Assembly: GCA_021324615.1 (NCBI GenBank) | Contig: JAJPIT010000109.1 | Coordinates: 1 to 46,423, forward strand | Direction: 5' to 3' | Source: Terriglobia bacterium | Lineage (GTDB): Bacteria > Acidobacteriota > Terriglobia > Bryobacterales > Bryobacteraceae | Length of the DNA: 46,423 nucleotides | Shown here: piece by piece, positions 1 to 8,927 of the stretch | How positions within the stretch are numbered: position 1 is the first letter of the stretch | Layout of the letters: each line of letters starts with the position of its first letter | Notes under the pieces: model-generated | What the model was told of the DNA's origin: nothing | The model's database searches: none | The model's input: the letters and a program-made list of their open reading frames with translations, nothing else | Made by a program: the position numbers and the translations under genes

Positions 1-1745
1 ATCAGATTGCCTTGATGCGGATAAGCGCCCCACTCCATGGCTTCGTACTGGTTGTAATACGTCATGTAGTTGTAGCTGATCAGATTGGTGATGGCGGCGG
101 TGGGGATGGCGGCTTTGAAGATGTTGGTTTGCGTGATCAGCCAGGCGCTGAGTTGGCCGCCGTAGCTGGTGCCCTCGATGCCGAGGCGGTCGCGGTCGAT
201 CCAGAGGTAGCGGCGGATGGCGGCGGAGACGCCGTAGAGGACATCCTGGCCTTCGTTGCCGTTCTGATCGCCGAAGACGGCGTCGGCGAAGGCCTGGCCG
301 TAGCCGGTGGAGCCGCGGTAGTTGACCATGAGAGTGGCCCAGCCGCGGGAGGAATAAACCTGGTTCTTGAAATTGAACGCGGGTCCCTGCTGGCCGTGCG
401 GGCCGCCGTGGATGTTGACGATCAGCGGATATTTGCCGTCGGGGCGGAAATGGGCGGGATAGGTGAGGAAGGCCTCCACGGTCCACTTATTGTCGTTGCT
501 CAAGAAGGTGAAGGATTCGACCGGCTCGACGGTTTTGCCGGCGAGAATTTCGCGGTTCAGATCGGTTAATTTGCGGGGCTCGCCGCCGGCGGTTTTCAGA
601 TACAGCTCGGCGAGATCGCCGGGAGTGGAGAGAGCGTAGGCAAGTTTATCGCCGGCGACCGACCAGGCGCCGACGCTGGCGCGATCGGAGATGACGGGCT
701 CGGGCCGCCCGCCGGAAGAGGCGACGCGGTAGAGATGCACGCTGCCGCGGTCCTGAACGGTGAAGTAGACGAAGCGGCCGTCGCTGGACCATCCGGGGTC
801 GCCCTGGCGATTGTCGATGAGGCCGATGTCGCGGCGGTTTGTTCCGTTGGAATCGGCGAGCCAGACGTGGGTGTCCTCCATGGTGGTTTCGCGGTCGGTG
901 AGGCCGCGGCGGGTGGCTTCGTAGGCGATGGTTTTTCCGTCGGGCGAGTAGTGCGGGCGGTATTCGGCGCTTTCGGTGGCGGTCAGGCGGGTGATTTCGC
1001 CGGTGGCGGGCGAGACGGTGAACAGATCGTAGTTGAAGAACTGGTCTTCGTCGGGCTCGCGGCTGGAGATGAAGGCGATGCGGGCGCCGTCGGGCGACCA
1101 GTCGATGGAATGCTCGTAGTGATTGCCGGTGGTGAGCTGGCGCGACTGGCCGGAGGCGGCGTCGACAATGAAGATGTGCAGACGCTTGTTGTCGTTGAAG
1201 TGGCTGAAGCCTTCGCTGGCGGTGGGCTTGTAGAGATAGCGGGTGATGACGATGGGATCTCCGTGCAGATCGGGCTCGGGGCCGGGCTGGGCGGAGACGA
1301 AGGCGATCTGTTTGGAATCGGGCGACCAGGCGATGTTTTTTCCGGAGCCGGGCAGCGGCGCGTTGGTGCCCTCCAGAGGCGCGAGATATTTTTTGCCGCG
1401 GCCATCGGCGCGGGCCAGGATCAGGCCCGCCTTACCCTCGGCGCGGCCCGAATAGGCGATCCAGTGCGAATCGGGCGACCATTCGGGATCGCCGCTGGGC
1501 TCGTCGCCCTCGCTGAGGCAGATGGATTTTTGATCGGCGAGGTTCATGATCCAGAGCTGGCCGAAGATGCGGCGCGGGCCATCGTAGCGAAGAACGGTGT
1601 AGGCGAGGCGGGAGCCGTCCGGGGAGAGCTGGACGGCGCCGATGGCGCGAAACTTCAAAAGATCGGCGGACTGGAATCCGGCGGCGAAGGAGGCGGCGGC
1701 GAAGCCGAACAGCAGCGCGGCGGTCTGATTCACAATTCGGTGCAT
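1..1745 (-). CDS. S9 family prolyl oligopeptidase (3' end beyond window)
   Basis: Secreted or periplasmic serine peptidase of the prolyl-oligopeptidase/dipeptidyl-peptidase family, which cleaves short peptides. The ATG at 1743-1745 gives a signal-peptide-like start (MHRIVNQ, then a hydrophobic Ala/Phe stretch to about residue 23). Residues about 30-400 carry repeated WSPDG/WSPDS blades of a beta-propeller (six or more copies). The alpha/beta-hydrolase part starts near HGGPHG, and the nucleophile motif GTSYGG is at residues 525-530 (Ser527). The reading frame stays open to base 1, so the catalytic Asp and His and the stop lie outside the window; this is an edge effect, not a mutation. It lies 71 bp downstream of the sugar dehydrogenase gene on the same strand. 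That gap contains several inverted repeats, one directly in front of the start codon. Family assignment is firm; the substrate is unknown. Confidence 0.93.
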   Translation of the reverse strand, partial: MHRIVNQTAALLFGFAAASFAAGFQSADLLKFRAIGAVQLSPDGSRLAYTVLRYDGPRRIFGQLWIMNLADQKSICLSEGDEPSGDPEWSPDSHWIAYSGRAEGKAGLILARADGRGKKYLAPLEGTNAPLPGSGKNIAWSPDSKQIAFVSAQPGPEPDLHGDPIVITRYLYKPTASEGFSHFNDNKRLHIFIVDAASGQSRQLTTGNHYEHSIDWSPDGARIAFISSREPDEDQFFNYDLFTVSPATGEITRLTATESAEYRPHYSPDGKTIAYEATRRGLTDRETTMEDTHVWLADSNGTNRRDIGLIDNRQGDPGWSSDGRFVYFTVQDRGSVHLYRVASSGGRPEPVISDRASVGAWSVAGDKLAYALSTPGDLAELYLKTAGGEPRKLTDLNREILAGKTVEPVESFTFLSNDNKWTVEAFLTYPAHFRPDGKYPLIVNIHGGPHGQQGPAFNFKNQVYSSRGWATLMVNYRGSTGYGQAFADAVFGDQNGNEGQDVLYGVSAAIRRYLWIDRDRLGIEGTSYGGQLSAWLITQTNIFKAAIPTAAITNLISYNYMTYYNQYEAMEWGAYPHQGNL

Positions 1746-1749
1746 TTGA

Positions 1750-1765
1750 TTCACGATATCGTGAA
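1750..1765. promoter_or_regulatory. 16-bp perfect palindrome in front of the S9 peptidase start
   Basis: TTCACGATATCGTGAA is a perfect inverted repeat ending 4 bases from the peptidase start codon, where a ribosome-binding site would normally sit. Seen directly: the symmetry and the position. Inferred: an operator for a dimeric repressor, or a hairpin masking translation initiation. No regulator gene lies next to it in this window, and I do not recognise the motif with certainty. Confidence 0.45.
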
Positions 1766-1816
1766 ACGCGGAAGGGCGGGATTCTCCCGCGCGTCCGGCG
1801 CCGCGCGCCGCTGGAG

Positions 1817-3052
1817 TCAACGCGAGGCGTTGACGCGGGGCGTCACGTGAATGAGCGCGCCGGGATTGGCGTCTTCGAGCATCCACAGCGAGCCGTCGGG
1901 GGCTTCTTCGACGTCGCGGATGCGGTGGCCGACCTCCCAACGCTCGGCCGCTTTGGCGCCGCCGTGGCCATCGAAAATGATCCGGTTGAGGGATTTCGTC
2001 TCCAGCCCGCTGATGAAGCCGTTGCCGTTCCACTGCGGGAAGGTTTGCGTGCCGTGATAGAACATCAGATTGCCGGGGGCGATCACCGGAACCCAGTAAA
2101 GAACCGGCTTGGCCAGATCGGGCCGCGTATCGGGGCTGGGAATCGGCACGCCGTCATAATTCTTGCCGTAGGAGACCAGCGGCCAGCCGTAGTTTTTGCC
2201 CTTCTCGATCAGGTTGAGCTCATCGCCGCCGCGCGGGCCGTGCTCGACCTCCCACAGTTCTCCGGTGGGCGAAAACGCGAGGCCGTAAGGCGTACGGACG
2301 CCCATGGCCCACGTTTCGGCGGGGGTGAGATTGGGGCCGGGGAACGTATAGGTGCTGACGACCTTGGCGGTTTTGGCGGCTTCGGTGTCCCTGGGCGGAT
2401 CGATCAGGGTAATGGTGGAGGCGCCGGTTTTGCCGAAGTTCGGGTTGCCGGGAGCGGGTTTGCCGTCAAGCGTCAGGCGCAAAATTTTGCCGACCGGCTG
2501 ATTCGGATCCTGGGCCGGCGTCATGCGCTGGCGGTCGCCGACGGAGAGAAACAGGAACTGGCCATCGGGCGAGAAGGCGACCTGCGCGCCTTCCTGCCCG
2601 CCCCTGCCTTTGGGCATCTGGCGCCACAGCACCTCGAAATTTTCGAGCTTGGCCGAGGCGCCGGTGATGACCAGTTTGGCGCGGGCCAGCGCCAGGCCCC
2701 CGCCGTAGTCGCCCGGCTCGCAATAGGTGAGATAGATGCTGTGGTCGGCGGCGTAATGCGGGGAGAGAAAGACGCCGTGCATGCCGTTCTGGCCCTGCCA
2801 CCAGACCGCGGGCGTGTTCTCCACCTGGATCTTTTCGCCCTGCTGGGTCACCAGCCACACCGGGCCGGGCTTTTCGGTGATCAGCATCCGGCCGTCGGGC
2901 AGAAAGGCGATCCGCCAGGGCAGCTTGAAGGTGGTCACCGTAGTCATCTCAAAGGGCAGGCTGGGCTCCGGCTTCAATTCGCCGACGTTCACCTGGGCCC
3001 AGGCCGCGGCGGAGGCCAGGGTGAAAAAAACCGCCGTTTTCGCCAATCTCAT
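1817..3052 (-). CDS. PQQ-dependent soluble aldose sugar dehydrogenase family protein
   Basis: Six-bladed beta-propeller oxidoreductase of the soluble glucose/aldose dehydrogenase (GSDH, YliI/Asd) family, which oxidises aldoses in the periplasm with PQQ. The protein has 411 residues from the ATG at 3050-3052, preceded by AGGAG seven bases upstream; a longer in-frame ORF to 3220 exists but has no signal peptide or Shine-Dalgarno. Residues 1-20 (MRLAKTAVFF then Ala-rich) form a signal peptide ending near AWA-Q. Family landmarks are FLPDGRMLITEKPG, FSPDGQFLFLSVGDR, VRTPYGLAFSP and HGPRGGDELNLI followed by NYGWP. It follows the Oar-like receptor gene by 181 bp; a 7-bp stem-loop (3078-3097) lies in the leader. 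Many members are only assumed to use PQQ, and no PQQ biosynthesis gene is visible here. Confidence 0.88.
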   Translation of the reverse strand: MRLAKTAVFFTLASAAAWAQVNVGELKPEPSLPFEMTTVTTFKLPWRIAFLPDGRMLITEKPGPVWLVTQQGEKIQVENTPAVWWQGQNGMHGVFLSPHYAADHSIYLTYCEPGDYGGGLALARAKLVITGASAKLENFEVLWRQMPKGRGGQEGAQVAFSPDGQFLFLSVGDRQRMTPAQDPNQPVGKILRLTLDGKPAPGNPNFGKTGASTITLIDPPRDTEAAKTAKVVSTYTFPGPNLTPAETWAMGVRTPYGLAFSPTGELWEVEHGPRGGDELNLIEKGKNYGWPLVSYGKNYDGVPIPSPDTRPDLAKPVLYWVPVIAPGNLMFYHGTQTFPQWNGNGFISGLETKSLNRIIFDGHGGAKAAERWEVGHRIRDVEEAPDGSLWMLEDANPGALIHVTPRVNASR

Positions 3053-3233
3053 CGGGCTGTCTCCTAGTGTGGATGGCTCCGGCCTTCCTCGGCCGGATCC
3101 TCTTCTTTTATCGTACGGCAGCATGCCGCCGCGGCGCATGAGGAAAGGCGACGTGTCCCGGTTCCACAGCAGCGCCGGGGCGCCGCGCGCTATCCGCGAC
3201 AGAACCTTACCGGTCTGCACTTCGCTTATTCGC

Positions 3234-6200
3234 TTAAAAGATCAGGCGCAGCGCGGCCTGATTCTGGCGCGCCGGGGTGCCGAAGGCGATGGTCGAATTG
3301 ATGGTGCCGAAGGCCGAACTGTCGCGGATGACGTTCGGGGTGTTGAAAACCGGATGATTCAGGGAATCGAACGATTCGAAGCGGAACTGAAGCTTCACTT
3401 TCTCCTTGATATTGAAATTCCGCACCAGCGACAGATCGAGCGTCGTCAGTCCGGGCGCGATGATCACGTCGCGGCCCTCATTGCCGAAGGTATACGTCGC
3501 GCCGGGTAAGTTCGCCGCGATCGGAGCCTGGAAACACGCAATATTGAAAAATTCAGCCGGAGTCTTGGGACCGTTGTTCGGGTTGCAGCCGGCGACCACG
3601 TTGGGCCGCTGGATCGAGGAGGACGTCTCCGCCGTGTTGGAGTAGTTCCCCGACAAGGTAGCCGTGAGCGGAGTTCCGGTCTGCGTCTGCAACAGCGCCG
3701 AAAGCTGCCATCCGCCGGCGATCAGCGAACCCACCCCGTTGGTCAGCCAATATTTTCCTTTTCCGAACGGCAACTCCCACACCGGGCTGATCACAAAGCG
3801 GTAGCGGACATCGAAGGTGGTTAATCCGCGGCCCGTTCTGAAATCGCGCTGGTTCGAGTACGCATTGCCGCCGTTGGGAGCGGCATCGTCGATCGATTTA
3901 CCCCAGGTGAAAGACGCCAAAAACGACAGGCCGTAAGCGTAGTGCTTGTTAAGCTTGGCTTGCAGCGATTCATAGTGTGAATTGCCGTTGAACTGATACC
4001 AGTTGATGGTCCCCCAGGCCGGATAGGGACGCCGAGCCTGGACCTGCTGGGCCGTACCGGGGCCGGGCGGAGGCTGGTTGATGTTCTGGGTCACTTGCAG
4101 GTGATTGCCGGCTGAGCCGAAATAGTCCGTCTCAAACACCATGTCGTGCGTCAACTGGCGCTGCACTCCGACGCTCCACTCGTAAACGCGCGGATTCTTG
4201 AAGTTGGGATCGACGCCGGTGAGGGAAATGGCGGTGACGGTCTGGCTCGCCGCCGGGAACGGATTGAAGAGCGTGATCGGGGCGGCGATGCTCGATGTGT
4301 AAGTCTTGGTCAGAGTGTAGGGGTAACCCTTGAAAATTCCACCCAGTCCGTTGTTGATATTCAGCCCGTTGAAGAACGTTCCGCCGCCGCCGCGAATTAC
4401 GGTCTTTCCATCATGGAACGGCTGCCAGGCGAAGCCAACCCGCGGACCGAAATCCTTGGCGTCGTACTTCATCACATGATTACCCAGGTTATCCTGCGGA
4501 ACGCTGGCAACCGCACCGACGCCCGGATTCTGCTGGGTTTCGGGCTGGCCTGTCGTCGGATTGAACGTCGTCATGCGATTGGCCTCGTCTCTGGGCGGCG
4601 TGTTCATTTCCCAGCGCAGCCCCAGATTGAGCGTCAGGGTGGAGCTGACCTTCCAATCGTCCTGAACATAAACGCCGATAATGGACTCCAAGCCGTAGTA
4701 TTTTTCCTGAGCCGGCGTGTTGCTGGTGCTCGCCGGATAGCCGAGCAGCATATCGGCAAGACCGTAACCGGAGGTCGGACCGTTGCTGGTATTCGTGAAG
4801 CTGAGGGAACCGTTGAACTGGCTGCTGGAGAAGTTGTTGGTGTAGAACCGGGAAAGGTTCGCGCCGGTTCTGATGGTATGCTTGCCCTTGGTGAGGGAAA
4901 AGTTGTCGTTGTAGATATAGATCACGTCGAAGCGCCGCTGCGAGCTGTAATTTCCGAAGCCATTCGAAGTGAAATACGAAGTCACCGTGGTTAACGGCGG
5001 TCCGGCGACGGGAAGATTGATGGGGAAGGAAGTGGGCACCACGCCGAACGGGCCCCAGAAATTGGTCACCTCTTCCGGCGTGCGCGGCTGGATCAACATG
5101 CTCACGCCGACGCGGGCCTGATTCACCATGCTTGGCGAGAAGATGTGCGTTTCCGCCAGCCCGTAGACTTCCGATCTCTGATTGACGAAGCAGCCGAAGC
5201 CCGGCAGGTCCTTGGGTTGGCACAAGGCGTTGTTGGGTTCAAATGACGGATCGTTGAACCAGTTGGCCGTGGCGTAGCCGGAGTCCGCGGCGCTGAAGTT
5301 GTGGTCCACCTTCAGGCTGAACTCGTTCATATGCTCGGTGCGCGTGTCGTTGTAGCTGTAGTTATTTTTCGGCAGCGAGCCGGCGGGGGTGGGGAAAGTG
5401 GGCGGGGGCAGATAAGACATGAGCGCCGCGCCCACCGGGTGGATCATGCTCGGCGGAATGATATTGCCCGGAAGAGGCGTTCCGGTGGACGGGTTCTTGA
5501 GGGTCACCGGGATGGCGCTGAAATCGCCGGTACGTTCGCCCGCCGTCGGCACGGTGATCAGCGAGCTGAATCCCGAAGCCTGCCGCAGACCTTCATAGCT
5601 GAAGAAAAAGAAAGTCTTGTTCCTGACGATCGGGCCGCCGACGGTGCCGCCGAAGTCGTTCTGCTTGAACGACGGCGTGGGACCGGTCTGGAAGAAGTTG
5701 CGCGCGTCCATGATCTGATTGCGGAGGTACTCGAACGCCGATCCATGAAAATCGTTGGTGCCGGATTTGGTTGTGATGATCACCTGCCCGCCGGAGCCAT
5801 AGCCGTATTGCGCCGAGTAAATCCCGGTGAGCACGTTGAATTCTTCGATGGCGTCGATGGAGGGGCGGAAGTTGGGCGCGAACACGTCCGGGTCATTATT
5901 ATCGAATCCGTTCAGCAGAAAGTTGTTGCTGGTTTCGCTGTTGCCGGCGACGTTGAATCCGCCGCGGAAGCTGAGCGAGGAGTTCTGCGCCGGCGGCATC
6001 ACGTTCGGCACCAGCTCGGTCAGAGACCACATCTGCCGGCCGTTCAGAGGCATTTCGGTGACCTTGCGGTTATCGACGACGCCGCCCACCTCGCCCGATT
6101 CCGTGTTCACCGCGGCGGCTTCCGCCGACACGGTGACGTTTTCAGAAACATTGCCGACCTCCAGAGAAATGTCGTAGCGGCTATTCTGTGCGACGGCAAG

Positions 6201-6479
6201 CGAAATATTCGTCCGCGTCTGCGTCTTGAAGCCGTTGGCGGAAACTTCCAGATCATAAGTTCCGGCGGGGAGAAAGGTGAACTGGTACACCCCGGCCGGG
6301 TTGGTTTGCGCGGTGCGCACGGTGCCCTGTTCGTGATTGGTGAGTTTCACCGTCGCGTTCGGCAGCACTGCGCCGGTGCTGTCCTGCACGGTTCCAGAGA
6401 TGGCGCCTTCGTTCTGGGCGCGCAGCGCGGGAACCAGCAGCGCGAAAAAGACGGAGAAAACGGCAAGACGATTCTTCAT
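3234..6479 (-). CDS. Oar-like TonB-dependent receptor with carboxypeptidase-regulatory-like domain
   Basis: Large outer-membrane beta-barrel of 1081 residues, the type that acidobacteria carry in many copies for uptake of large nutrients. Signal peptide at residues 1-21 (MKNRLAVFSVFFALLVPALRA). Residues about 24-110 form a CarboxypepD_reg/CnaB-like fold (GAISGTVQDSTGAVLPNATV through AGTYDLEVSANGF). The plug domain spans about 120-240, with MPLNGRQM, FRGGFNVAGN and IEEFNVLTGIYSAQYGYGSGG. The remainder is barrel, with VQDDWKVSSTLTLNLGLRWE and a C-terminal phenylalanine (ALRLIF), typical of outer-membrane insertion. The start is supported by AAGGGAG eight bases upstream; a 7-bp stem-loop (6493-6513) sits just ahead of that site. 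It lies 91 bp downstream of the acyl-CoA dehydrogenase gene. The substrate cannot be read from sequence; the adjacent peptidase and sugar dehydrogenase would fit a nutrient-acquisition cluster (inference). Confidence 0.93.
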   Translation of the reverse strand: MKNRLAVFSVFFALLVPALRAQNEGAISGTVQDSTGAVLPNATVKLTNHEQGTVRTAQTNPAGVYQFTFLPAGTYDLEVSANGFKTQTRTNISLAVAQNSRYDISLEVGNVSENVTVSAEAAAVNTESGEVGGVVDNRKVTEMPLNGRQMWSLTELVPNVMPPAQNSSLSFRGGFNVAGNSETSNNFLLNGFDNNDPDVFAPNFRPSIDAIEEFNVLTGIYSAQYGYGSGGQVIITTKSGTNDFHGSAFEYLRNQIMDARNFFQTGPTPSFKQNDFGGTVGGPIVRNKTFFFFSYEGLRQASGFSSLITVPTAGERTGDFSAIPVTLKNPSTGTPLPGNIIPPSMIHPVGAALMSYLPPPTFPTPAGSLPKNNYSYNDTRTEHMNEFSLKVDHNFSAADSGYATANWFNDPSFEPNNALCQPKDLPGFGCFVNQRSEVYGLAETHIFSPSMVNQARVGVSMLIQPRTPEEVTNFWGPFGVVPTSFPINLPVAGPPLTTVTSYFTSNGFGNYSSQRRFDVIYIYNDNFSLTKGKHTIRTGANLSRFYTNNFSSSQFNGSLSFTNTSNGPTSGYGLADMLLGYPASTSNTPAQEKYYGLESIIGVYVQDDWKVSSTLTLNLGLRWEMNTPPRDEANRMTTFNPTTGQPETQQNPGVGAVASVPQDNLGNHVMKYDAKDFGPRVGFAWQPFHDGKTVIRGGGGTFFNGLNINNGLGGIFKGYPYTLTKTYTSSIAAPITLFNPFPAASQTVTAISLTGVDPNFKNPRVYEWSVGVQRQLTHDMVFETDYFGSAGNHLQVTQNINQPPPGPGTAQQVQARRPYPAWGTINWYQFNGNSHYESLQAKLNKHYAYGLSFLASFTWGKSIDDAAPNGGNAYSNQRDFRTGRGLTTFDVRYRFVISPVWELPFGKGKYWLTNGVGSLIAGGWQLSALLQTQTGTPLTATLSGNYSNTAETSSSIQRPNVVAGCNPNNGPKTPAEFFNIACFQAPIAANLPGATYTFGNEGRDVIIAPGLTTLDLSLVRNFNIKEKVKLQFRFESFDSLNHPVFNTPNVIRDSSAFGTINSTIAFGTPARQNQAALRLIF

Positions 6480-6570
6480 AAGACTCCCTTGCTCGCCCGC
6501 GCCGGGCGGGCGATTTCCGGCTAATCTATCAAATTTTTTCGGCGTTGTGAATTCCCGTGCGCGCGGGGGT

Positions 6571-7722
6571 TCACTGGTATTTTTCGAGCAACCGGCGGGC
6601 GATGATCAGTTTTTGCAGCTCGTTGGTGCCGCCGCCGATGACCACCAGCGGAGCGTCGCGGTAATACCGCTCCACGGGAAAATCTTTCGAATATCCGTTG
6701 CCGCCCAGGATGCGCATGGCCTCGAAGGAAACTTCGGCCGCGGTTTCGGTGGCGAACAGCTTGGCCATGCCCGCCTCCAGGTCGCAGCGCTCGCCGCGAT
6801 CCTTTTTCTCCGCCGCCGATTCGATTAACAGCCGCGACGCTTCGATTTTGGTCGCCATTTCGGCCAGTTTCGCCTGGATGAGCTGATGCTGCGCGATCGG
6901 TTTGCCGAACGTCACCCGCTGCCGCGCGTAGCGGATCGCTTCCTCAAACGCCGCTTGCGCCACGCCGAGCCCGCGCGCGGCGACATTCAGCCGCTCGGCT
7001 TCGAGTCCGGTCATCGCCTGGGCGAAACCCTGGCCTTCGGCGCCGCCGATCAGGTTCTCCGCGGGAACGGGAAAGTTTTCAAAGTGCAGCTCGCAGGTCT
7101 CCACGGTTTTATATCCGAGCTTATCGATGTCGCGGCCCACCACCAGTCCGGGCGCGCCCTTCTCGATGACGAAGGCGCTCATGCCGCGATGCGGGGGCCG
7201 GGCGGAAGGGTCGGTTTTGGCCAGCAGCAGGAAGGTATTGCCGTAGCGGGCGTTGGTGATCCACATTTTCGAGCCGTTGACGCGGTACGTCGAGCCGTCG
7301 CGGGACGCCGTGGTCGAAATGTTTTGCAGATCGGTGCCGGCGTTGGACTCGGAAAGGCAAATTCCGCCGCGCCGCTCGCCGCTGGCCAGGCCGGGGAGAA
7401 AGCGGCGCTTCTGATCTTCGGTGCCGAAACGGACCAGAACATCGCAGAGCACGCCGTGGGTGCCGAGGATGCCGGCCAGTCCCAGCCAGCCGCGGGAAAG
7501 CTCGGTGAAGATGCGCGCGAAGGTGACGTAATCGACCTCGCTGCCGCCGAACTGCTCGGGCACGTTCAATCCGAACAGGCCCATGCGGGCCATTTCCCCG
7601 GCGAGCGCGTGCGGGTATTCGCCGCGATGCTCCATCGCGCTTGCCACCGGGATCACTTCACGCTCCACGAACTCGCGCACGGCGCGCAGAATGAGCCGCC
7701 GCTCTTCGGAGGGCTGGGACAT
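6571..7722 (-). CDS. Acyl-CoA dehydrogenase
   Basis: FAD-dependent flavoenzyme of 383 residues performing alpha,beta-dehydrogenation of acyl-CoA thioesters in the cytoplasm. The three-domain layout is complete: N-terminal helical domain (1-120), central beta domain with CLSESNAGTD (122-131) and MWITNA (153-158), and a C-terminal helical domain with RVTFGKPIAQHQL and AMRILGGNGY. In short- and medium-chain enzymes the catalytic Glu sits in a YEGT motif near the C-terminus; here that site reads IGGGTNELQ and lacks it. Instead there is an LEAERL segment with Glu243 where isovaleryl- and long-chain acyl-CoA dehydrogenases place their base, so activity on branched or long chains is likely (inference). 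The gene is divergent from the dipeptidase gene across 50 bp. Confidence 0.93.
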   Translation of the reverse strand: MSQPSEERRLILRAVREFVEREVIPVASAMEHRGEYPHALAGEMARMGLFGLNVPEQFGGSEVDYVTFARIFTELSRGWLGLAGILGTHGVLCDVLVRFGTEDQKRRFLPGLASGERRGGICLSESNAGTDLQNISTTASRDGSTYRVNGSKMWITNARYGNTFLLLAKTDPSARPPHRGMSAFVIEKGAPGLVVGRDIDKLGYKTVETCELHFENFPVPAENLIGGAEGQGFAQAMTGLEAERLNVAARGLGVAQAAFEEAIRYARQRVTFGKPIAQHQLIQAKLAEMATKIEASRLLIESAAEKKDRGERCDLEAGMAKLFATETAAEVSFEAMRILGGNGYSKDFPVERYYRDAPLVVIGGGTNELQKLIIARRLLEKYQ

Positions 7723-7772
7723 TCTTCGATTTTACGCGCCCGGCCGCGCGCGCTATGGCACAATAGCGGACT

Positions 7773-8927
7773 ATGAGAATGCTCCTTGCGGCGATGGCGC
7801 TGCTTCTGCCCCTGGCGGCTCAGGACGACATGGCCCGCGCGCGAAGAATTTCCGCCGAAGCCATCGGAATCGACAGCCACATCGACACCATCCAGCGCGT
7901 GCTGATCGGCAACGCGGATATCAGCCGGCGCCTCAACTACGGGCACGCCGATATCCCGCGCCTGCACGAAGGCGGGATGAAGGCGCCGTGGTTCGCGCTG
8001 TGGGTGCCGACCTATTATCACGGAGCCGAAGCCGTCCGCCGCACGCTGGACCTGCGCGACGCCATGCAGCGCGTGCTCGACAGCCATCCCGGCGAGATCG
8101 AGCTGGCGCTGAATGCCGGCGATATTGAGCGCATCGTCAAGTCGGGGAAAATCGCGGCGTTTTTGTCGATTGAAGGCGGCCATCAGATCGACGACGATCT
8201 CGCCGTTCTGCGCATGTATTACCGGATGGGCATCCGCTCCATGACGCTGTCGCATTTCCGCGACAACAACTGGGCCGATTCCTCCACCGACACGCCCCGC
8301 CACAACGGCCTTACGGAGTTCGGCAAGGAAGTGGTGCGCGAAATGAACCGGCTGGGCATGGTGGTGGACGTCTCACACGTCTCCGATAAAACGTTTTATG
8401 ACGCGATCGCGGCGAGCAGCAAGCCGGTGATTCTTTCCCACTCCTCCTGCCGCGCGCTGTCCGATGTTCCGCGCAATGTGACCGATGACATGCTGCGCGC
8501 GCTGGCCAAAAACGGCGGCGTGATCGGGATCAATTTCGGCGAGGGATTTATCAGCCCGAAGGACGCGGCGAGGCTGCGGTCGACCATTTCCAGCATGTCC
8601 GACGCGCCGGAGATGACCGGGAAGACGCTCGACGAGTACGCGGCGAAGGAGTACCAGCGCGATCTTCAGGGGTCCTTCAAAGCCGCGGCGACGATCGAGG
8701 ATGTGGTGGCGCACATCGATCACGCGGTGAAGATCGCCGGGATCGATCATGTCGGCATCGGCAGCGACTTCGACGGCATCACCGGCCCGCCGCAGGGGCT
8801 GGAGGACGTTTCCAAGATGCCGGCGCTGGTGGCGGCGCTGCTGCGCCACGGCTACAGCGAGGCCGACATCAAGAAAATTCTCGGAGGAAATACGCTGCGG
8901 GTGATCCGCGCCGTTACCGGCCGCTAG
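7773..8927 (+). CDS. Membrane dipeptidase (peptidase M19, renal dipeptidase family), exported
   Basis: Zinc dipeptidase of 384 residues hydrolysing dipeptides outside the cytoplasm. Signal peptide at residues 1-17 (MRMLLAAMALLLPLAAQ). Binuclear zinc motifs are present: the HxD of GIDSHIDTIQ near the N-terminus, IEGGHQ, DVSHVSD, ILSHSSCRALSDVPRN, and GIGSDFDGI near the C-terminus. The ATG is the first start after a 50-bp divergent spacer; CACAAT 10 bases upstream could be a weak -10 element giving a very short leader. The 3' end overlaps the convergent 87-codon gene by 14 bp. With the S9 peptidase and the Oar-like receptor nearby it fits peptide scavenging, though the genes are on opposite strands and need not be co-regulated. 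Confidence 0.93.
   Translation: MRMLLAAMALLLPLAAQDDMARARRISAEAIGIDSHIDTIQRVLIGNADISRRLNYGHADIPRLHEGGMKAPWFALWVPTYYHGAEAVRRTLDLRDAMQRVLDSHPGEIELALNAGDIERIVKSGKIAAFLSIEGGHQIDDDLAVLRMYYRMGIRSMTLSHFRDNNWADSSTDTPRHNGLTEFGKEVVREMNRLGMVVDVSHVSDKTFYDAIAASSKPVILSHSSCRALSDVPRNVTDDMLRALAKNGGVIGINFGEGFISPKDAARLRSTISSMSDAPEMTGKTLDEYAAKEYQRDLQGSFKAAATIEDVVAHIDHAVKIAGIDHVGIGSDFDGITGPPQGLEDVSKMPALVAALLRHGYSEADIKKILGGNTLRVIRAVTGR

Noticed and set aside
735-1850. 371-codon plus-strand ORF over the S9 peptidase
   Set aside because: Gly/Ala/Val/Asp-rich shadow of the propeller repeats on the other strand.
1847-3067. 406-codon plus-strand ORF over the sugar dehydrogenase
   Set aside because: Antisense shadow of a recognisable enzyme with signal peptide and ribosome site.
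5301-6524. 407-codon ORF antisense to the TonB-dependent receptor
   Set aside because: No domain character; the receptor frame is complete and conserved.
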